From positions 992,001 to 1,056,000 of the forward strand of contig NZ_JAFMSU010000002.1 of assembly GCF_017916365.1 (NCBI RefSeq): 64,000 bases of DNA. Reading direction: 5' to 3'. Within the stretch, counting starts at the first letter, position 1. Each line of letters starts with the position of its first letter. The notes under the pieces are model-generated. The model searched no databases. It was given only the letters and a program-made list of their open reading frames with translations, and was not told where the DNA came from. Of the stretch, positions 33,308 through 43,200 are shown piece after piece. A program made the position numbers and the translations under genes. Source of the DNA: Rufibacter roseolus (lineage in GTDB: Bacteria; Bacteroidota; Bacteroidia; Cytophagales; Hymenobacteraceae).

Positions 33308-33324
33308 AGTTTTAGGTGGTTCGT

Positions 33325-34416
33325 TTATAAGGAAGCTTCTAATCTTTTCTGAGATACGGCCATCCAGTTGCAGAGTTTGTAAAGCAGGCGCGCGCCTACG
33401 TTCCCGTTCCACTCACTGTCACCGGGGGCTACTTCACACAGATCAAACCCTATGATCTCACGGCCGGATTTCACCAGAGCCTTGATCAGGTAGACCGCTT
33501 CCTCAAACTCAAACCCGCCGGGAACCGGGGTACCGGTGCCGGGGCACAGCTTAGGGTCCAGCCCGTCAATGTCAAAGCTGATGTACACCTTCTGCGGCAG
33601 CTGCGCGATGATTTTCTTGCACTGCTTGCGCCAGGAGTTGCCTTCGTACATCTTGCTTTTGATCTTGCTGTCATAGAAGGTGGTGATGCGTCCGTTGCTT
33701 TGGTCCACCAGTTCGGCCTCGGCCTGGCACAGGTCCCTAATGCCTACCTGCACCAGTTTTTTCACCTGCGGCAGTTTCAGGGCATTGAACATGATAGAGG
33801 CGTGCGAGTAGGTGAATCCTTCGTAGGCATCGCGCAGGTCGGCGTGGGCGTCTACTTGAAGAATGCCGTATTCTTCGTGCTTTTCAGCCAAAGCATGCAT
33901 AAAACCCAGCGGAGTGCTGTGGTCTCCGCCCAGAACTCCCACCAGTTTGTTTTGCTCCAGCAAGGCCAGAGTTTCTTTTTTGGACCATTGCAACAAGTCC
34001 TGGCCCCGGCGGTTCACTTCCTCAATGGTGGCTTCATGGATAGCCGCATCACCTTTGCTGCCGTTCTCCAGGAACTCAATGTACGCCTCAGTTTTCTCAC
34101 GCAAGCGCTGGCTTTCCTGGGCCCAATCCTCAGGCACGGCCGGCATATGGATGCCCAGGTGCCAGGCGTTGGGTAACTCGGGGTCAAACAGGTCCAGTTG
34201 CGGGGAGGCATCGCGCACGGCAGCCGGACCTTCGGCGGTACCGGCGTTGTAGGACACGGTCACTTCCCACGGAATGGGGAAAATCACTACCTCAGATTCT
34301 TCTTCGGTGAACGGAAGCCCGAAAAGGCCGCTGCCAACTTCCCCTACGCCATTCTGGTCAAAAGCGGAAATCTTCTTGTGTTTGGAATCACACATGGTGG
34401 GCATGTTCATGCTCAT
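33325..34416 (-). CDS. speB: Agmatinase / arginase-family ureohydrolase
   Basis: 363 residues. The binuclear manganese site is complete: GVLGGDHSTPLG, LQVDAHADLRDAYEG and SFDIDGLDPKLCPGTGTPVP. Members hydrolyse guanidino compounds such as agmatine, arginine, guanidinobutyrate or formimidoylglutamate. The gene starts 4 bp after an AdoMet decarboxylase-spermidine synthase fusion, which makes agmatine to putrescine plus urea the most likely reaction. The N-terminal 60 residues before the core are a family-typical extension. No arginine decarboxylase is in the window, so the agmatine source would be elsewhere or from the fusion partner if its N-domain has changed specificity. Confidence 0.85.
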   Translation of the reverse strand: MSMNMPTMCDSKHKKISAFDQNGVGEVGSGLFGLPFTEEESEVVIFPIPWEVTVSYNAGTAEGPAAVRDASPQLDLFDPELPNAWHLGIHMPAVPEDWAQESQRLREKTEAYIEFLENGSKGDAAIHEATIEEVNRRGQDLLQWSKKETLALLEQNKLVGVLGGDHSTPLGFMHALAEKHEEYGILQVDAHADLRDAYEGFTYSHASIMFNALKLPQVKKLVQVGIRDLCQAEAELVDQSNGRITTFYDSKIKSKMYEGNSWRKQCKKIIAQLPQKVYISFDIDGLDPKLCPGTGTPVPGGFEFEEAVYLIKALVKSGREIIGFDLCEVAPGDSEWNGNVGARLLYKLCNWMAVSQKRLEASL

Positions 34417-34420
34417 AGTA

Positions 34421-35704
34421 CTAGGCTTTAGAGGAAAGTAAATCTTTTACGAAATTAGGTAAGGCAAACGCCGCCAAATGGATGTCTTCATTGTAATAGC
34501 GTAGCCCCTGCTCTCTGGAGAAGGCGGCCGCAACCTCCTGGTTGAATTTCTTAGGGTGTACGCTGCCCTTTGAGCTGAACGAGAAGCTCCAGGTGCCGGT
34601 GGGGTACGTAGGGATGGCGGCCAGGTAACAGTGCACGTTGTCCTGCCCGAAGATGCCTTTGTAGGTATCATAGATCTCCACGAATACCTCGGTGTTGAAC
34701 CTAGGCGACTCGCTTTGGGTAATCATCACGCCCTCAGAGGTGAGGCAGCGGTACACCTGGCTGTAGAATTCGGCGGTGAAGAGTCCTTCTCCTGGACCAA
34801 CCGGATCAGCGGAGTCCACTATAATCAGGTCAAAAGCAGCATCAGCACAATCTTGGATGTATTTGATGCCATCTTCCACCAGCAGTTTCAACCTTGGATG
34901 ACCAAAAGCACTGGCTGTTTCAGGCAGGTGCAGTTTGCAGGCCTCAATCACCAATTCGTCAATCTCCACCAGCACCACTTCCTGAATGCTGTCATGGCGC
35001 AGCAACTCCCGCACGGTACCACCGTCACCGCCCCCGATCACCAGGGCGCGTTTCACGTTCCCGTGGCTCAGGACCGGCACGTGGGTGATCATCTCATGGT
35101 ACACGTACTCGTCTTTCTGGGTGCACATGACCATGCCGTCCAGTGTGAGCATATTGCCGTAGGCCAGCGTCTCAAACACCTCCACTTTCTGGTATGGCGA
35201 TTGTTTCTTGTAGAGCTGGGTGCCGGAGTGTTTTAAGGAAAGGGCGATGTTCTCGTCACGCTCGGTGAACCAGACATCGCGGGTGATGCGCGGAATAGTA
35301 GCAACCGGCTGACCGGAGTCGCGGGCCTCCACGTTGAAGTCGGTGCGCTTCAGCAGGCTTTGCTGTCCCCGCAAACATTCCATGGAGGAGCCGTGGCTGG
35401 CCTCAAATGCTTCAATAAGGTAGTTATAGGATACCCAGGGATCCACTGAGTCACCGCAGGTGAAAAGGTCCACGGCGGCGTACCCGTACTCGGGCCAGGT
35501 ATGGATGGCAAGGTGGCTTTCTTGGATCACCACTACCCCGGAGACGCCATAGGGAGAAAAATGGTGGAACGTGCTGTTGATGACGGTGGCCCCGGCGGTT
35601 TCGGCGGCCGCCACCATGCTGTTTTCAATATGCACCACATCGTTCATCAACTCCGGCGAGCAGTTGTAAAACTCCACCAGGATATGTCTTCCTAAAGCAT
35701 CCAT
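34421..35704 (-). CDS. speE: Fusion of AdoMet decarboxylase (SpeH-like) and spermidine synthase (SpeE)
   Basis: 427 residues in two domains. Residues 1-115 match the small bacterial pyruvoyl-dependent AdoMet decarboxylase. Self-cleavage at Glu62-Ser63 would create the pyruvoyl group in [20 protein letters not shown]. His68 and Cys83 (LFTCG) are at the same numbers as in the Thermotoga enzyme. From about residue 140 a complete aminopropyltransferase follows: [30 protein letters not shown], and [15 protein letters not shown]. The two domains would make decarboxylated AdoMet and transfer its aminopropyl group to putrescine. Self-processing would release only the first 62 residues, leaving the rest fused. 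The start ATG gives [15 protein letters not shown], matching free SpeH proteins. It is first in the operon with the agmatinase. Confidence 0.93.
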   Translation of the reverse strand: MDALGRHILVEFYNCSPELMNDVVHIENSMVAAAETAGATVINSTFHHFSPYGVSGVVVIQESHLAIHTWPEYGYAAVDLFTCGDSVDPWVSYNYLIEAFEASHGSSMECLRGQQSLLKRTDFNVEARDSGQPVATIPRITRDVWFTERDENIALSLKHSGTQLYKKQSPYQKVEVFETLAYGNMLTLDGMVMCTQKDEYVYHEMITHVPVLSHGNVKRALVIGGGDGGTVRELLRHDSIQEVVLVEIDELVIEACKLHLPETASAFGHPRLKLLVEDGIKYIQDCADAAFDLIIVDSADPVGPGEGLFTAEFYSQVYRCLTSEGVMITQSESPRFNTEVFVEIYDTYKGIFGQDNVHCYLAAIPTYPTGTWSFSFSSKGSVHPKKFNQEVAAAFSREQGLRYYNEDIHLAAFALPNFVKDLLSSKA

Positions 35705-35842
35705 AAGCGATTATCTAAGTCTGTTATTTGTTCAGACGCGCAAAACAACAAAAAAGATACTGGATTGGAAAGCTTGCAGGCTCTTCCGTTTAGCGGCTGG
35801 TTTTCTGAAAACAACCTTTAAAAGGAACTAAAAGCCTTTGTA

Positions 35843-35879
35843 TAAGCGAATGAGCCGCACGGGGCGGCTCATTCGCTTA
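35843..35879 (-). terminator. Terminator of the chemosensory operon
   Basis: TAAGCGAATGAGCCGC (35843-35858) and GCGGCTCATTCGCTTA (35864-35879) form a perfect 16-bp stem with a 5-nt loop, 20 nt past the cheC stop codon. The T-tail on the minus strand is weak. The palindrome would also insulate the speE promoter from cheC read-through. Confidence 0.75.
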
Positions 35880-35899
35880 GGGGAAAAAGATGGTATGGT

Positions 35900-36523
35900 T
35901 TACTTCGTGAGGAAGTTATAGGAACGAATAATCTCCAGGATCTTGATAAAAGTATTGGTATCAAAGAACAGGAGCAGCGGCAACTCCACCATCTGGGTAT
36001 TGTTTGTAAACTGAGTGATTACAGTGAACACCAGGGGCTGAAACAGAGGATGATCGGTGAAAATACCTTTCAGTGACTCCGCAATGTCATGCTTGGGCGC
36101 TACCGGCGGCGAGCCGTAAATGTTGGATTTGAGGATGTTCGCCAGCTGGGTCACCAAGGCACCGGTGATAATGTTACTCACCTCCAGGAGCAAAGATTCC
36201 TGCATCTCGGTGAGCGGGTCGCTTCCCTTCACCGTGAGGCCCAGGCATACTTTAGAGAGTTGCTCCACGTGCAGCTCAGAGAACAGCATAAGGGTAGAGC
36301 CATTGAGCTCCCCTTTGATATCTGACTGAATAATGGTATGCGAGTTCTCATAGGCCCGTACAATCTTCAGAAGCTCTTCTGCCTCCATCAACTGTAGGTC
36401 TGGCACTTTCAACAAAACCCGGTCCTTTGCGATCACCGCAAAAGAATCCGCTGCCCTGGCCAGGCCTATGTTCAGGATTTCTTTGATAATATCCCGCTCT
36501 AGTTCATTTACTTGAAGCTCCAT
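35900..36523 (-). CDS. cheC: CheC-type CheY-P phosphatase
   Basis: 207 residues with both active-site helices of the CheC class. ERDIIKEILNIGLARAADSF near the N-terminus and LLEVSNIITGALVTQLA near residue 115 each give the Glu-x-x-Asn pair that hydrolyses phospho-aspartate on CheY. Having two intact sites separates CheC from CheX, which has one. The gene is last in the operon, 35 nt after cheA. As no CheZ is present, it should be the off-switch for CheY. It also lacks a partner CheD in the window. Confidence 0.88.
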   Translation of the reverse strand: MELQVNELERDIIKEILNIGLARAADSFAVIAKDRVLLKVPDLQLMEAEELLKIVRAYENSHTIIQSDIKGELNGSTLMLFSELHVEQLSKVCLGLTVKGSDPLTEMQESLLLEVSNIITGALVTQLANILKSNIYGSPPVAPKHDIAESLKGIFTDHPLFQPLVFTVITQFTNNTQMVELPLLLFFDTNTFIKILEIIRSYNFLTK

Positions 36524-36558
36524 GAATCAGGCTATAAAATGTTGTTACCCATTGGCTG

Positions 36559-38190
36559 TTACCTCCTGGCAATAAAATAGCGCGTAATGGCGGCCACATC
36601 CAGGACCAGGCAAACCTTGCCCGATCCTAAAAGGGTTACCCCCGCGTAAATCTCAATAGTATTGACCGGTTTGCTCAAAGCCTTGATCACGATGTCCTGC
36701 TGCCGCAGCAGCTTGTCTACAATCAGGCCAAGTTTCCGGTTGTTGTACGTCACAATGATGATGTTCTGCGCATCACCATCCAATTGGTTTTTCTTTACGC
36801 TGTACTGGGTGATGTCATTGTTGAACAACTCCCGCAAAGAGACAATGGTAATGGTCTCCCCGTTGATGTCGGCCACCAGCAACTCCCCCACCTCATGCAG
36901 CTCGCTGGTGGGCAGTGCCACCACTGAGTCTGTGTGCATAAGCGGAATAGCGTAAAAATTCTCCTCCACCTGGCAAAGCAATGCGCCTTTCACCGCAATA
37001 GAGGTAGGCAAAAACAGCGTGAACGTGGTGCCTTCCCCTTTCTTGGAATCCACCTTGATTCTGCCGCCAATGGAATCAATGGCGTTTTTCACCACATCAA
37101 GACCTACGCCCCGACCAGAAACCTCGGTCACTTCCTTCGCCAGGGAGAAACCCGGCTCAAAAAGGTACGAGAGCACTTCGGTGTCGCGCAGGTCCTCGGC
37201 GGCATCAGCAGACAGGAAGCCCCGCTGCACAATGGCCCGCCTTACTTCCTGCTGGTCAATGCCTTTTCCGTCATCAATCAGTTTCAAAATCACCGTGTCG
37301 CGGTCATTCTGCGCCGAAAGCGTGACGTTACCCTGTGGCGTTTTCTTGGCCTTTTTCCGAATATCGGCCTTTTCTATCCCGTGCGAAATGGCGTTCCGCA
37401 TGAGGTGCAAAAGCGAATCGGTGATGATCTGCAGGATGTTCCGGTCAATCTGGATGTCAGACCCTGAAATCTCCAGGTTAATCTCCTTTTTCTCAGCCAC
37501 CGCAATATCACGCACAATACGGGGGAACTTATTGAACAGGGAGCCCACATTTACCAGGCGGGCATCCATGACGCTGTATTGTAGTTCCTCGGTAATGCGG
37601 TACAGGTGCGCGCTTACGCTTTTAAGGTCATCGTGGTCCAGTTCTTTACTGATGGAAAAGATCCGGTCCCGGTCAATGATCAACTCGCCCACCAGGTTCA
37701 ACAGATGATCCAGCTTCTTGATCTGGATGTAAATGAGGTCTGAGAGCGAAAGGTTTTTAGACGTATAGTATTTCTGAACCTTTGACAGCTCAGACGTATT
37801 CTCCCCCTGCGAATTGATGATGATGTCCAAGTTCCGGAGCAAAGCAGGGCTTGGCTCCACTTCCTTAGTACCATCAATATTGGTGATCATCTCCCCCAAC
37901 AGGTCAATGCCGTCAAAAAGCACGGTCACTACCTCATCGCTGAAAATCAGCTCTTTGTTACGGATGAGCCCAAAAGCCGTCTCCAGTTTATGGGAAATAT
38001 CAGCTATGGTTTCATAACCAATGGCTTTGGCGTTGGCCTTGAGGTTATGCAGTAACCTGAACACCTCTGCCAGTAATTGTTCGTCTTCCGGGCTTTTCTC
38101 CAGATCACTGATGTGCCGGTTCAGCGCATCATAATACTCGAGAGCCTCGGCTATAAATATCTCTTTATATTCCTGATCTCTCGACTTCAT
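36559..38190 (-). CDS. cheA: CheA histidine kinase lacking the P2 domain
   Basis: 543 residues against about 650 for Escherichia coli CheA. P1 (1-105) carries the phospho-accepting His in FRLLHNLKANAKAIGYETI. There is no P2 CheY-docking domain, only a linker of about 40 residues, before P3 dimerisation (LSDLIYIQIKKLDHLLNLVG). P4 has N box LLHLMRNAISHGIE, G1 LIDDGKGID and G2 GRGVGLDVVKNAI. P5, the CheW-like domain, occupies about 400-543. It overlaps the cheB stop codon by 4 nt (ATGA), so translation is coupled. Loss of P2 suggests slower, P1-only phosphotransfer. Confidence 0.93.
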   Translation of the reverse strand: MKSRDQEYKEIFIAEALEYYDALNRHISDLEKSPEDEQLLAEVFRLLHNLKANAKAIGYETIADISHKLETAFGLIRNKELIFSDEVVTVLFDGIDLLGEMITNIDGTKEVEPSPALLRNLDIIINSQGENTSELSKVQKYYTSKNLSLSDLIYIQIKKLDHLLNLVGELIIDRDRIFSISKELDHDDLKSVSAHLYRITEELQYSVMDARLVNVGSLFNKFPRIVRDIAVAEKKEINLEISGSDIQIDRNILQIITDSLLHLMRNAISHGIEKADIRKKAKKTPQGNVTLSAQNDRDTVILKLIDDGKGIDQQEVRRAIVQRGFLSADAAEDLRDTEVLSYLFEPGFSLAKEVTEVSGRGVGLDVVKNAIDSIGGRIKVDSKKGEGTTFTLFLPTSIAVKGALLCQVEENFYAIPLMHTDSVVALPTSELHEVGELLVADINGETITIVSLRELFNNDITQYSVKKNQLDGDAQNIIIVTYNNRKLGLIVDKLLRQQDIVIKALSKPVNTIEIYAGVTLLGSGKVCLVLDVAAITRYFIARR

Positions 38191-39320
38191 CCTACCAATT
38201 TCTGTTGAAGCACGTGGCTCATACTACGGTTTGCGACAAACCGGCTAATAATGGAATTTATCTGCCCTAAGGGGAAAACTCCACTTACCACCCCACTTTC
38301 AATAGCCGATTTGGCCATCCCGAAAATGGTGGAGGTTTCTTCGTTCTGGGCAATCACGATACCGCCCCTGTCCACTATCTCGCGGGCACCCATGGTACCA
38401 TCCTGCCCCATACCGGTCATGATGATGCCCAGCACCTGCGTTTGGGCACTCTGCGCCGCAGAATGCATTAAAATATCCACGGAGGGTGAGTCCATGGCGG
38501 CGGAAGGCTCCAGCTCCAGAAAATACTGGTTGGGCTGCAGAGACCTGCTTTTTACCCGCATGTTCTGTCCGCCCGGGGCAATCACCACTGTACCGGCGGA
38601 GAGTGGCATTCCTTCGTACCCTTCCTCTACCCGCCAGTGGGTGAGCCTTTGCAAGCGCCGGGCCAGGCGTCTCGTGAATCTTTCCGGCATGTGCACCGCC
38701 ACCAGTACCACGGCTGGTTGTTGAACATCCAAATCCCTGATCAGGTACTCAATGGCCGCAGACCCTCCGGTAGAAGCCCCTATCACCACCATGGCAAGCG
38801 GCGATTTAACGGGCGGCGCCATCTTCACCAAAAGGTGGTTATTTCTCTGCCTCAACTCCACTGCCTCTTTCCACTTAGTCTGCACTGAAGCGGGTGAACT
38901 GGTGAAATCCTGCCCTAACAATTCACGCAGCTTGGCCATGAGGCCTTCTTTTGCCTTTTCCCTTGCGGATACCTGGGTACCCTCAGAGGCTTTTACCTGC
39001 TTGCCATTGATATCACAGCTGGTGGATATAGTATAGGTGTGCTCGGCCAGTTGCTGGGAAACCATGAGAAGCAGCGAGAATTTTTCGCCATAAACGGGTT
39101 TGAAAAAAGGTACCCGTCCGCTCATGGTTAGTCCGTAATGCGTAACAATCAAGTCCGGCTTATACGTGAAGGCCTTGTGCAGCAACTCCTCCTGAGAACG
39201 GGCAGTATCCACCACCTCCAGCCGGGGCTCGGCATCAATCATGCCGGAAAGCACCAGTCTTGAACGGACGGATGAATCCCCAATTAGAACTCTGATTTTA
39301 GAAGGTTGTGTTTGCTGCAC
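38187..39320 (-). CDS. cheB: CheB methylesterase with a degenerate receiver domain
   Basis: 377 residues. The C-terminal methylesterase is intact: Ser in VVIGASTGGSAAIE near 179, His in VAVHMPERFTRR near 210 and Asp in MTGMGQDGTMGA near 303. The N-terminal receiver is not. The usual VDDS becomes GDSS (one acidic residue lost), the phospho-acceptor position in the segment PDLIVTHYGLTMSG is His61 instead of Asp, and no conserved KP follows. It therefore cannot be activated by CheA in the standard way and may be constitutive or regulated by binding. The fold is still recognisable, so this is divergence, not deletion. No CheR methyltransferase is encoded nearby. The cheA start overlaps its stop. 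Confidence 0.9.
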   Translation of the reverse strand: MQQTQPSKIRVLIGDSSVRSRLVLSGMIDAEPRLEVVDTARSQEELLHKAFTYKPDLIVTHYGLTMSGRVPFFKPVYGEKFSLLLMVSQQLAEHTYTISTSCDINGKQVKASEGTQVSAREKAKEGLMAKLRELLGQDFTSSPASVQTKWKEAVELRQRNNHLLVKMAPPVKSPLAMVVIGASTGGSAAIEYLIRDLDVQQPAVVLVAVHMPERFTRRLARRLQRLTHWRVEEGYEGMPLSAGTVVIAPGGQNMRVKSRSLQPNQYFLELEPSAAMDSPSVDILMHSAAQSAQTQVLGIIMTGMGQDGTMGAREIVDRGGIVIAQNEETSTIFGMAKSAIESGVVSGVFPLGQINSIISRFVANRSMSHVLQQKLVG

Positions 39321-39355
39321 GGGAAGAGACGTGGCGGAATGATGTAAATTATTGA

Positions 39356-39736
39356 TTAGTCTTCTTTGAAAGCATTGTTCAACGCTTCCAGGACTTTGTC
39401 CTCAGAGAATGGCTTAATGATGTAATGAAGCGCCCCGTATTCAGCGGCTTCGTTCATGATAACTTCCTGGCCTACGGCACTCACAATTACCACTTTCATG
39501 TCTGGGTTGTCCTGCTTAATGCCTTTCAACACATCAAGGCCAGTGTTGTCTGGCAAGATCACATCCAGGGTAACCAGGTCCGGAATTTTTTCTTTGGCCA
39601 GCTGAAGGGCGGTCTTGCCGTCTGGGGCTTCTCCTACCACATCATAGCCAGCATCCAGCAGCATGTTTTTCAACATAGTGCGCATGTAGAAGGAATCATC
39701 TACAATCAATATTCTTTTTTTATCCGTGATTTCCAT
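39356..39736 (-). CDS. cheY: CheY-like response regulator
   Basis: 126 residues, a stand-alone receiver. The acidic pocket ILIVDDSFYMRTM (Asp13, Asp14), phospho-acceptor Asp58 in LVTLDVILPDNTG, Ser in VIVSAVGQ and Lys in YIIKPFSED are all intact. There is no output domain. The ATG at 39736 gives MEITDKKRILIVDDS; an in-frame ATG 15 nt upstream is possible. It lies between cheW and cheB with gaps of 25 and 35 nt. As no flagellar gene is in the window, the output is unknown and could be gliding, type IV pili or gene regulation. Confidence 0.93.
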   Translation of the reverse strand: MEITDKKRILIVDDSFYMRTMLKNMLLDAGYDVVGEAPDGKTALQLAKEKIPDLVTLDVILPDNTGLDVLKGIKQDNPDMKVVIVSAVGQEVIMNEAAEYGALHYIIKPFSEDKVLEALNNAFKED

Positions 39737-39761
39737 AAGTAATGAGGTCAAAAAGTAAGCA

Positions 39762-40262
39762 CTATGATTTCAATTGTAACACCTCATCTGAGGTCAGGAT
39801 CTTGAAGATGTCCAGCACAATAATGAGCCGGTCTTCATGCTTCCCAATGCCTTCAATGAAGTTTTCATTGATGTTGATGTCCTGGATAAACGAGGGCGCT
39901 TTGTCTATGTTGGAAACCGGCAAAGTCAGGGACTGCGGTACCTCATACACAATAAAGCCCATGGTATAGTCTTTGGCCTCCATCACCAGGGTGTAGGAAT
40001 GCGTAGGAATTTCCCCGGAAGGGCGCTCAATTCTAAAGCGCTCTTCCAGGTTCATGATGGCTATGATATCACCCCTGATATTAGAAACTCCTTTGATAAA
40101 GGATGGGGTTTTGGGCATACGGGTAATTTCCGGAGTAATGGTTACTTCCTTTACCTGGTCAATCCGTACCCCGTACTCCTCATTGCCTAACTTAAAGACA
40201 ATCAGGTGCACCCTCTCCTCTGCTACTTTATCCTTTTTATCTCTGATGTTCTGAGATTCCAT
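39762..40262 (-). CDS. cheW: CheW coupling protein
   Basis: 166 residues with one CheW fold: HLIVFKLGNEEYGVRIDQVK, PSFIKGVSNIRGDIIAIMNL, and MGFIVYEVPQSLTLP. It bridges the receptor tip and CheA. The start codon overlaps the receptor stop codon as TAATG, a strong sign of translational coupling, so receptor and CheW are made in a fixed ratio. A charged N-terminal 20 residues (RDKKDKVAEERV) precede the domain. Confidence 0.95.
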   Translation of the reverse strand: MESQNIRDKKDKVAEERVHLIVFKLGNEEYGVRIDQVKEVTITPEITRMPKTPSFIKGVSNIRGDIIAIMNLEERFRIERPSGEIPTHSYTLVMEAKDYTMGFIVYEVPQSLTLPVSNIDKAPSFIQDININENFIEGIGKHEDRLIIVLDIFKILTSDEVLQLKS

Positions 40263-43200
40263 TAGTCAAGATCTCTGTTTTTAAGCGACTTCTTGCCACC
40301 TATTTTTTTGTCAAAATCAACGTCGTTTGCGTCATCACCGGTAAAAGAGCGCTTACGGGCAGCTGGTACCGCCGATAATTTGCGCGTATTCCGGTTAGGG
40401 AAAACGAGGTTGCCATTTACAAGTTTGAAGGCAGAGATACTGATCTGCAGGTCATCAGCGATGTCATTCAGACGCTGGCTGGAAGAAGTCAGCTCTTGCA
40501 TGGACGCCGACAATTGCTTAGCGGTTCCTGCTACCTGCTGGGTACCGGAGGCCGTCTGTTCCGCAATGGCTACCACCTCTTCCACGTATTTCACTACGTC
40601 TCCAATGGAGGTTTTCTGCACTTCTGTAGACACCAGAATGTCCTGGGCACTGCGCAGTGTCTCACCGCTGGAAGTCGCAATGTTTTTAAAGGCGCCGGAT
40701 GCTTCAAACGTGGCATTCTTTCCTTTCAATACCCGGCCTTCCATGGTTGCGATAGCGGCGGCGGCGGAAGATGTATCTTTCTTCACATCGTCTACCAGGG
40801 TGCTAATCTCACTCGCTGATTTACGGGAGCCTTCGGCCAGTTTCCGGATTTCCTCGGCTACTACCGCGAAACCACGTCCTGCCTCACCTGCTCTGGCCGC
40901 CTCAATGGCCGCGTTCAAGGCCAGCAAGTTGGTCTGAGCCGCAATATCTGTGATTACGCCCAGTGATTTGGAGATTTCCTGGCTGCGGGTACTCAATACT
41001 TCAATGGTTTTGGCAGTCAGGGCAGCGGAAGAAGAAATCTCCTCCATGTTACGCACCACCTCGGCCACTGTTTTCAGACCCAGCTGGGAAGTTTCCTCAC
41101 CCATCACCGCTGAACGGTTCACCACATCGGCTTTGTTAGCAGTTTCTTTCGTTGCCTTCATGATTTCCTCAATCAGTTTGAAGGCCTGGTCTGTTTTCAA
41201 GGCTTGGTTCTGCGCACCTTCCGCCATTTGTTGCATGGCCAAGGCTACGTCTACCGTTACCCGGTTCATCTCCAATCCTTTGGCCGCCATCTCTTCAGAA
41301 GACGAACCCACAATGAGAGAAGAATCATTGATCTCGCCTAACAGGGCATTCAGGTTGTCAACCGCCAAATTCAAGGCGTTAGACATGGCCAGAATATCAC
41401 CAGCGGTATGGATCTCCACTTTTTGGGTTAAATCACCCTCAGAGATAGACCGTACCACACGTGACACTTCCAGAACCGGCGTTACAATAGACTCTAACAG
41501 GTCATTCAAAGTATCTACCAGTTCTTTCCAGCTACCAGATACACCATGTACCGTGGCACGCTCGGTCAGTTTACCTTCCACACCAGCTACTCTGGCCACC
41601 CGGCTTACTTCACCCGCTAAGCGGTTAAGGTCTTCCACCATGCTGTTGATGGTGTCTGCCAAATCTGCCAATTCGCCTTTAGCTTCCAGGGTAAGTTTCT
41701 GGGTTAGGTCACCTTTTGATACCGCGGTTACTACTTTCACGATCCCACGTACCTGAGTTGTCAGGTTAGAAGCCATGGTGTTCACGTTATCGGTAAGGTC
41801 TTTCCAAACCCCGGCCACATTCGGCACGGAAGCCTGGCCACCCAACTTACCTTCGGTACCTACCTCAAGCGCCACCCGAGTTACCTCACCGGCAAAGATG
41901 TTAAGAGAGTCCACCATCTGGTTCAGGTTGTCCTTCAACTCGGCTAACTCACCACGCACACCCACAGTTACTTTCTGGGTCAGATCCCCTTTCGCTACCG
42001 CGGTCGCCACATTGGCGATGTCGCGTACTTGTAGCGTCAGGTTAGACGCCATGGTGTTCACGTTTTCAGTAAGGCCTTTCCAAACCCCACCTACGTTAGG
42101 TACCGTTGCCTGGCCACCCAATTTACCTTCGGTACCTACCTCAAGCGCCACGCGGGTTACCTCACCCGCAAAGATGTTGAGGGAGTCCACCATCTGGTTC
42201 AATATATCTTTCAGTTGAAGGATTTCACCTTTCACATTTACCGTCATTTTTTGGCTGAGGTCACCCTTCGCTACCGCTGTCGCTACGTTGGCGATGTCAC
42301 GCACCTGAGAGGTCAGGTTGGAGGCCATCGAGTTCACGTTATCGGTCAGCATCTTCCAGGTTCCTGCCACGTTTGGCACAGCCGCTTGTCCGCCCAGTTT
42401 ACCTTCCGTACCCACTTCCAAGGCTACCCGGGTTACCTCACCGGCGAAGATGTTCAAAGAGTCCACCATCTGGTTGAGGATGTTCTTCAGCTCTAACAAC
42501 TCACCTTTTACATCTACCGTGATTTTCTGGGTCAGATCCCCTTTCGCTACGGCGGTTGCCACGTTGGCAATGTCACGTACCTGAAGCGTCAGGTTGGAGG
42601 CCATGGAGTTCACGTTATCGGTCAACTCTTTCCAGGTACCGCGTACTTTCGGCACTGAAGCCTGACCACCCAGTTTACCTTCGGTTCCTACCTCTCTTGC
42701 CACACGGGTTACTTCGTCGGCGAAGATGTTGAGGGAATCCACCATCTGGTTCAGGTTGTTTTTGAGTTCAAGCAGCTCGCCTTTCACGTCAACTGTGATC
42801 TTCTGGCTCAAATCTCCTCTTGCTACCGCTGTAGCTACGTTGGCGATGTCACGTACCTGCGAGGTAAGGTTACCCGCCATGTAGTTCACGTTATCGGTAA
42901 GGTCTTTCCAAACCCCACCCACGTTAGGCACATTGGCCTGGCCACCAAGGATACCCTCAGTACCTACTTCTCTTGCCACCCGGGTTACCTCACCGGCAAA
43001 GATGTTCAGGGAGTCCACCATCTGGTTCAGGTTGTCCTTCAACTGGAGGAGCTCGCCTTTCACGTCAACCGTGATTTTCTGGCTCAGGTCACCACGCGCC
43101 ACCGCTGTGGCCACGTTGGCAATATCACGTACCTGCAGCGTCAGGTTAGACGCCATGGAGTTTACGTTATCTGTAAGCGCTTTCCAGGTACCGGCTACGT

